NCBI GenBank assembly: GCA_031460175.1
Contig: JAVKGW010000007.1
Location: 58,820 to 122,819, forward strand
Direction of reading: 5' to 3'
DNA length: 64,000 bases
From: Armatimonadota bacterium
GTDB lineage: Bacteria; Sysuimicrobiota; Sysuimicrobiia; Sysuimicrobiales; Sysuimicrobiaceae
Shown here: positions 60,406 through 64,000 of the stretch, piece after piece
How positions within the stretch are numbered: the stretch's first letter is position 1
How the letters are laid out: each line of letters starts with the position of its first letter
Program-made: the position numbers and the translations under genes
The notes under the pieces: generated by a model
The model's input: only the letters and a program-made list of their open reading frames with translations
Database searches by the model: none
What the model was told of the DNA's origin: nothing

Positions 60406-61926
60406 ATGCCACGGGCGCTCCTGAGCGTGACGGACAAGACGGGCCTCGTGGACTTCGCCCGCGGGCTGTGGAGTTTGGGGTTCGAGATTGTGAGTACGGG
60501 CGGTACCGCGCGGGTGCTCCGGGAGGCGGGGATTCCCGTGACGTCCGTCGCGGAGGTGACCGGCTTTCCCGAGGTCCTCGGCGGCCGCGTGAAGACCCTG
60601 CACCCCGCCATCCATGCCGCGGTGCTGGCCCGGAGGTCCGATGAGGAGGAACTCGAGCGGCTTGGGATCAAGCCCGTCGAGGTCGTGGCCGTGAACCTCT
60701 ATCGCTTCGAGGAGGCGGCCGCGGCGAACCGGCCGTGGGAGGAGCTGGTGGAGGAGATCGACGTGGGCGGGGTAGCCCTGATCCGGGCCGCGGCGAAGAA
60801 CTCCGACCGGGTGGCGGTGCTCACGGATCCCGGACAGTACGGTCCGGTTCTGGAGGAGCTCCGGCGAACGGGGGAGGTTCTGCCCGAGACGCGGCGGCGG
60901 CTTGCGGTGGAGGCCTTCCGGTACGTGGCGGGCTACGACGCCCTGATCGCCCGCGTGCTGGCCGAGCGGAGCGGACAGGAGGAGTTCCCGGAGCGGCTCG
61001 TGTGGGCGTGGCGCAGGGATCAGGCGTTGCGGTACGGCGAGAACCCGCACCAGGCCGCGGCCTTCTATCGGGATCCCCTCGCGCCCCCCGGGAGCCTCCC
61101 CCGGGCCGAGCAGGTGGGGGGAAGGCCCCTCTCCTACAACAACCTCCTGGACGCGGACGCCGCCTGGCGGCTGGTGTGGGAGTTTTCGGAGCCCGCGGCG
61201 GTGGTGGTGAAGCACGCCAACCCGTGCGGCTGCGCGCTCGGCCCGACCGCGGAAGAGGCCCTCCGGGGAGCCCTGCGGGGAGATCCCATCAGTCGCTTCG
61301 GCGGGATCGTGGCCCTCAACCGTCCCCTGGATGGTCCGGCCGCGCGGCTCCTCCGGGAAGTGTTCCTGGAGGTCGTGGTGGCCCCGGGGTTTACGCCGGA
61401 GGCCCTGGAGATCCTCCGGGGGAGGCAGAACCTGCGGATCCTGCAAATCGCCCCTCCCGCGGAGGAGGCCACCTGGGAGATCCGCAGCGTCCTGGGAGGG
61501 GTGCTGGTGCAGGAACCGGACCGCGTGACCTGGCAGAAGGAAACGCTGCGGGTGGTGACTTCCCGGGTCCCCACCCCGGAGGAGTGGGAGGACCTGCGGT
61601 TCGCGTGGGTGGTGTGCAAGCACACCAAGAGCAACGCCGTCGTCCTCGCCCGGGGTCGGGAGGTGGTGGGGGTGGGGGCGGGACAGATGAGCCGGGTGGA
61701 CAGCGTTCGCTTGGCGGTGGCCAAGGCGGGAGAGCGGGCCCGGGGCGCGGTGCTGGCCTCGGACGCCTTCTTCCCCTTCCCCGACGGCGTGGAGGAGGCC
61801 GTGCGGGCAGGGGTGGTGGCCATCGTCCAGCCGGGAGGGTCCGTGCGGGACCCGGAGGTGATCGCGGCCGCGGAGCGGGCGGGGTGCAGCATGGTGTTCA
61901 CGGGCATTCGCCACTTCCGCCACTAG
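60406..61926 (+). CDS. purH: Bifunctional AICAR formyltransferase/IMP cyclohydrolase
   Basis: 506 residues; ATG directly after the purN stop, with GCGGAGGG upstream. The N-terminal MGS-like IMP cyclohydrolase domain begins ALLSVTDKTGLVDFARGLWSLGFEIVSTGGTA, with GGRVKTLHPAIHAAVLARR. The AICAR transformylase domain has RYGENPHQAAAFYRD, VVKHANPCGCALG with the catalytic Lys-His, and CKHTKSNAVVLARG. Performs the last two steps to IMP. It closes the operon; the stop codon lies inside a 10-bp palindrome next to a likely promoter. Confidence 0.97.
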   Translation: MPRALLSVTDKTGLVDFARGLWSLGFEIVSTGGTARVLREAGIPVTSVAEVTGFPEVLGGRVKTLHPAIHAAVLARRSDEEELERLGIKPVEVVAVNLYRFEEAAAANRPWEELVEEIDVGGVALIRAAAKNSDRVAVLTDPGQYGPVLEELRRTGEVLPETRRRLAVEAFRYVAGYDALIARVLAERSGQEEFPERLVWAWRRDQALRYGENPHQAAAFYRDPLAPPGSLPRAEQVGGRPLSYNNLLDADAAWRLVWEFSEPAAVVVKHANPCGCALGPTAEEALRGALRGDPISRFGGIVALNRPLDGPAARLLREVFLEVVVAPGFTPEALEILRGRQNLRILQIAPPAEEATWEIRSVLGGVLVQEPDRVTWQKETLRVVTSRVPTPEEWEDLRFAWVVCKHTKSNAVVLARGREVVGVGAGQMSRVDSVRLAVAKAGERARGAVLASDAFFPFPDGVEEAVRAGVVAIVQPGGSVRDPEVIAAAERAGCSMVFTGIRHFRH

Positions 61927-61935
61927 TGGTAAGAT
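61907..61935 (+). promoter_or_regulatory. Likely promoter with palindrome at the purH stop
   Basis: CCACTAGTGG (61920-61929) is a perfect 10-bp palindrome covering the purH stop codon. It directly abuts TAAGAT (61930-61935), preceded by TGG as an extended -10; TTCGCC at 61907-61912 is a poor -35 with a 17-base spacer. The same -10 hexamer is used in the rRNA promoter at 63445. It could drive the phosphoribosyltransferase gene, with the palindrome as an operator. Confidence 0.4.
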
Positions 61936-61966
61936 GCCGTCGGGGTCTCGCCGTGGGGGACGGAGG

Positions 61967-62551
61967 ATGACGTACGTGCTGCCGTTCCAGGGTCAATCGA
62001 ACTACGAGCTGGAGATCGCGGGGGCCCGGAGGCGCCTCCCCCTCATCCAGGTGTCGCCGGACACCTGGATCGCCTATTACTACAGCCTTGGAGACACGGA
62101 GGTCATCGATCGGGCGGCCCGGGCGCTCGCACCGCAGATGGAGAGCTGCGAGGTGCTCGTGACCACGGAGACGAAGGGAATTCCGCTCGCCCATGCCATC
62201 GCCACCTACCTCGGCCTGCGGCCCTACGTGGTGTGCCGGAAGGAGATCCGCCCCTTCATGCTCTCGCCGCTGGTGGTCCGCTATAAGCCCATCACCGCGA
62301 AAACGGAGCAGGAGCTCTACCTGGACGGCCGGGATGCCCTGAAGCTGGCGGGCCGGAGGGTGGGGATCGTGGACGACATCGTGAGCACCGGAGAGACCGT
62401 GCGGGCCATGGAGGAGCTGGTGGCACAGGCCGGGGGCGAGGTGGTGAAGCGGGCGGCGTTGCTCCTGGAGGGCTACGACCGGGACGACATCTTCCACATG
62501 GGGATCCTCCCCGTCTTTAAACTGCAGGGGGAGGGGCCGGAGCTCCGGTGA
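61967..62551 (+). CDS. Phosphoribosyltransferase-family protein (adenine/xanthine PRT-like)
   Basis: 194 residues from ATG 61967, which follows GGGGGACGGAGG; an ATG at 61934 is in frame but has no ribosome site and lies in the promoter-like element. The PRPP-binding motif is VGIVDDIVSTGETVRAM, and TTETKGIPLAHAIATYLGLRPYVVCRKE resembles the flexible region of adenine and xanthine phosphoribosyltransferases. N-terminal 50 residues are not recognisable. Position after purH suggests purine salvage, or a regulatory PRT. Its last 79 bases overlap the end of the DUF92 gene on the other strand. Confidence 0.85.
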   Translation: MTYVLPFQGQSNYELEIAGARRRLPLIQVSPDTWIAYYYSLGDTEVIDRAARALAPQMESCEVLVTTETKGIPLAHAIATYLGLRPYVVCRKEIRPFMLSPLVVRYKPITAKTEQELYLDGRDALKLAGRRVGIVDDIVSTGETVRAMEELVAQAGGEVVKRAALLLEGYDRDDIFHMGILPVFKLQGEGPELR

Positions 62552-63309
62552 GCCACGAGGGCCCCGAAGGCCGTGGCGAGGAGGTTCACCCCGTCGTTGT
62601 CGAGGCTGCACAGACCTGAGACCCGCTGGCCCCGTGCCCCACAGGCGCAGCGGCGCCGCTCCCCGCTCCTCCCGCACCGGGGGCAGCGGTAGCGGGCCTG
62701 TAGGGTGGCCCCGAGGAGGCTATCCAGAAGCATCCCGAGGACGCCCGCACGGACCGTGACGCCGGAGCTCGCTACGCCCGTCGCCTGCGCGGCAAGCCCG
62801 CACAGGGCCGCTCCGGCGGCTCCTGCCAAGGTTCCGAGCCAGGTCACGCCTCCGGAGGTTCCGGGCGGGACCCGGGTGCCCATGGTGAGGTGGCGTGGGG
62901 GACCCCCGTACCGCACCCCGATCTCCGTGGCCCAGGTGTCCGCACACGCGGCAGCCACGGCCCCCGCGAAGGCCCGGGAGGTCATGGGCCACCGGCGGGA
63001 CAGCAGCGCAGCGAGCGCAGCCACGCCTCCGTTGGCTAGGACCTGCCGGCCCGTGCGTCCCAGGCGGTCCTGCGAGGAGCCCGGAAGGCGGCTCAGGAGA
63101 TTCGCGGAGGCGAAAAAGGTCAGGAGAAAAGCCGACCACCGCAGGCCCCCGGCCCGGAACACCGCGGTTCCGATGAGCGTGGCCACCATGGGGCCCGTTC
63201 CGCGCAGGGTCCTCGCCCCGCGGGCAAGGGCGGCTGCGGCCCCGGAGAGGACGAGTCCTGCGATCCAGGACCCGCCCCGGTCCTGGGGAATCTTGACAGG
63301 CCGGGCCAC
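62473..63309 (-). CDS. DUF92-family integral membrane protein
   Basis: 278 residues on the minus strand from GTG at 63309. Hydrophobic segments run through most of its length. Family-typical pieces are LLTFFASANLLSRLPG, AFAGAVAAACADTWATEIGVRYGG, TMGTRVPPGTSGGVTWLGTLAGAAGAAL and GVLGMLLDSLLGATLQARYRCPRCG. The last leads into a Cys-rich patch (CPRCG, then CACG) that could bind zinc. Family members include VTE6-type phytyl-phosphate kinases, but most bacterial ones have no proven role. The last 25 residues are outside the family consensus and lie over the PRT gene. No ribosome site was seen, and the start overlaps the rRNA promoter region. Confidence 0.85.
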   Translation of the reverse strand: MARPVKIPQDRGGSWIAGLVLSGAAAALARGARTLRGTGPMVATLIGTAVFRAGGLRWSAFLLTFFASANLLSRLPGSSQDRLGRTGRQVLANGGVAALAALLSRRWPMTSRAFAGAVAAACADTWATEIGVRYGGPPRHLTMGTRVPPGTSGGVTWLGTLAGAAGAALCGLAAQATGVASSGVTVRAGVLGMLLDSLLGATLQARYRCPRCGRSGERRRCACGARGQRVSGLCSLDNDGVNLLATAFGALVAHRSSGPSPCSLKTGRIPMWKMSSRS

Positions 63310-63320
63310 GTCGGTATGAT
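63293..63320 (+). promoter_or_regulatory. rRNA operon promoter P1
   Basis: TTGACA (63293-63298), 16-base spacer, TATGAT (63315-63320). A near-consensus housekeeping promoter reading toward the 16S gene. Its -35 element lies inside codons 4-6 of the oppositely directed DUF92 gene. Confidence 0.8.
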
Positions 63321-63326
63321 ATGGGA

Positions 63327-63583
63327 TGGCTGCCGGGGTTGCCGCAAGGTGACCCGGCAGGGTACCTTGACACCCTCCCCCACCGGTCTTCCCGTGGTGA
63401 TGTCCTCGGTCGAGGAGCCGGTTGACAGGATGGAGGGAAGGTGTTAAGATTACGGGTTGCCGGCGCCTAGGGGAGCCGGCGGGGACCTTGAAAACCGAAT
63501 AGTGGCAGGAACGACGCGGCCATCGAGAAAGGAATCCCCCGGGCAGGACGACTGCCCGAGGTGAGTCAAGGATCTAAACTTTC
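63327..63583 (+). other. rRNA operon leader with hairpins and boxA-like element
   Basis: The transcribed leader has three clear hairpins: 63331-63337 with 63353-63359 (TGCCGGG/CCCGGCA); 63459-63480 (GCCGGC arms, extended to eight pairs with one mismatch, TAGG loop); and 63540-63546 with 63552-63558 (CGGGCAG/CTGCCCG, five-base loop). CTTGAAAACCGAATA at 63487-63501 resembles the leader/spacer sequence common before Gram-positive-type 16S and 23S genes and may be an antitermination element. A third TTGACA at 63367 has no -10 at the right distance. Confidence 0.65.
63422..63450 (+). promoter_or_regulatory. rRNA operon promoter P2
   Basis: TTGACA (63422-63427), 17-base spacer, TAAGAT (63445-63450). 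Consensus -35 and a good -10 about 130 bases before the 16S start. Tandem promoters are usual for rRNA operons. Confidence 0.85.

Positions 63584-64000
<417 letters not shown>

Noticed and set aside
63367..63372. Third TTGACA between the two rRNA promoters
   Set aside because: No acceptable -10 lies 15-19 bases downstream; the nearest TGATG-like sequence is too far.

Overview
The window is a high-GC, densely packed stretch of bacterial chromosome. Every protein gene except one lies on the plus strand. GTG starts are common and there is one TTG start. Fourteen gene junctions are four-base ATGA/GTGA/TTGA overlaps, so translational coupling looks like the rule. The envelope appears diderm: there is a periplasmic adaptor/MacB-type exporter, and all the clear extracytoplasmic solute-binding proteins have cleavable-looking signal peptides without a lipobox cysteine. 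The 16S rRNA begins at the right edge (417 bases present). I cannot place it to phylum by eye. The mix of TAXI-TRAP, HAAT-type ABC and Cox-type genes, with PurS and a short PurL, fits a deep-branching high-GC lineage; CSP1-3/Sysuimicrobiota-like is only a low-confidence guess.

Layout. 1-2714: end of an adaptor gene, an ABC ATPase, a FtsX/MacB permease and a small lipoprotein. 2809-12742: two TAXI-TRAP uptake systems (binding protein plus fused permease) flank a CoxD-CoxE-XdhC-MocA set that matures molybdenum hydroxylases. 12829-27134: two complete branched-chain-amino-acid-type (HAAT) ABC systems with different gene orders. Between them lie a butanediol-dehydrogenase-like Zn enzyme, a FadR-type GntR regulator, an amidohydrolase, an SDR-like protein without the catalytic Tyr/Lys, and a bicupin. 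27169-34899: a beta-hydroxyacid dehydrogenase, E1alpha/E1beta, an M24 peptidase homologue with an altered metal site, E2, an SDR and an aldehyde dehydrogenase; this is an acetoin-dehydrogenase-like set. 34995-37301: a lone molybdopterin-binding catalytic subunit of the xanthine/CO dehydrogenase family. 37341-49369: an NMT1/SsuABC-type importer, a dihydroxyphthalate-decarboxylase-like protein, a LigM-like tetrahydrofolate O-demethylase, a ThDP enzyme, an extradiol dioxygenase-like VOC protein, an FAH-family hydrolase, RidA, a DUF6282-like hydrolase and a Tat-exported amidohydrolase.

49505-61926 is a compact purine operon, purD-A-B-C-S-Q-L-F-M-N-H, lacking purE and purK. It is followed by a phosphoribosyltransferase gene, a convergent DUF92 membrane protein gene, and the promoters, leader and start of an rRNA operon.

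The first 49 kb reads as a catabolic island: several importers for organic acids or amino-acid-like or aromatic compounds, with enzymes for demethylation, ring cleavage, amide hydrolysis and C4 diol/acetoin use. The substrates are inferred from family membership only. The most unusual points are the orphan Mo catalytic subunit far from its maturation genes, the M24 and SDR homologues with changed active sites, the LigM-ThDP-VOC-FAH cluster, and a tandem GTCTGAC operator-like element upstream of two uptake operons.
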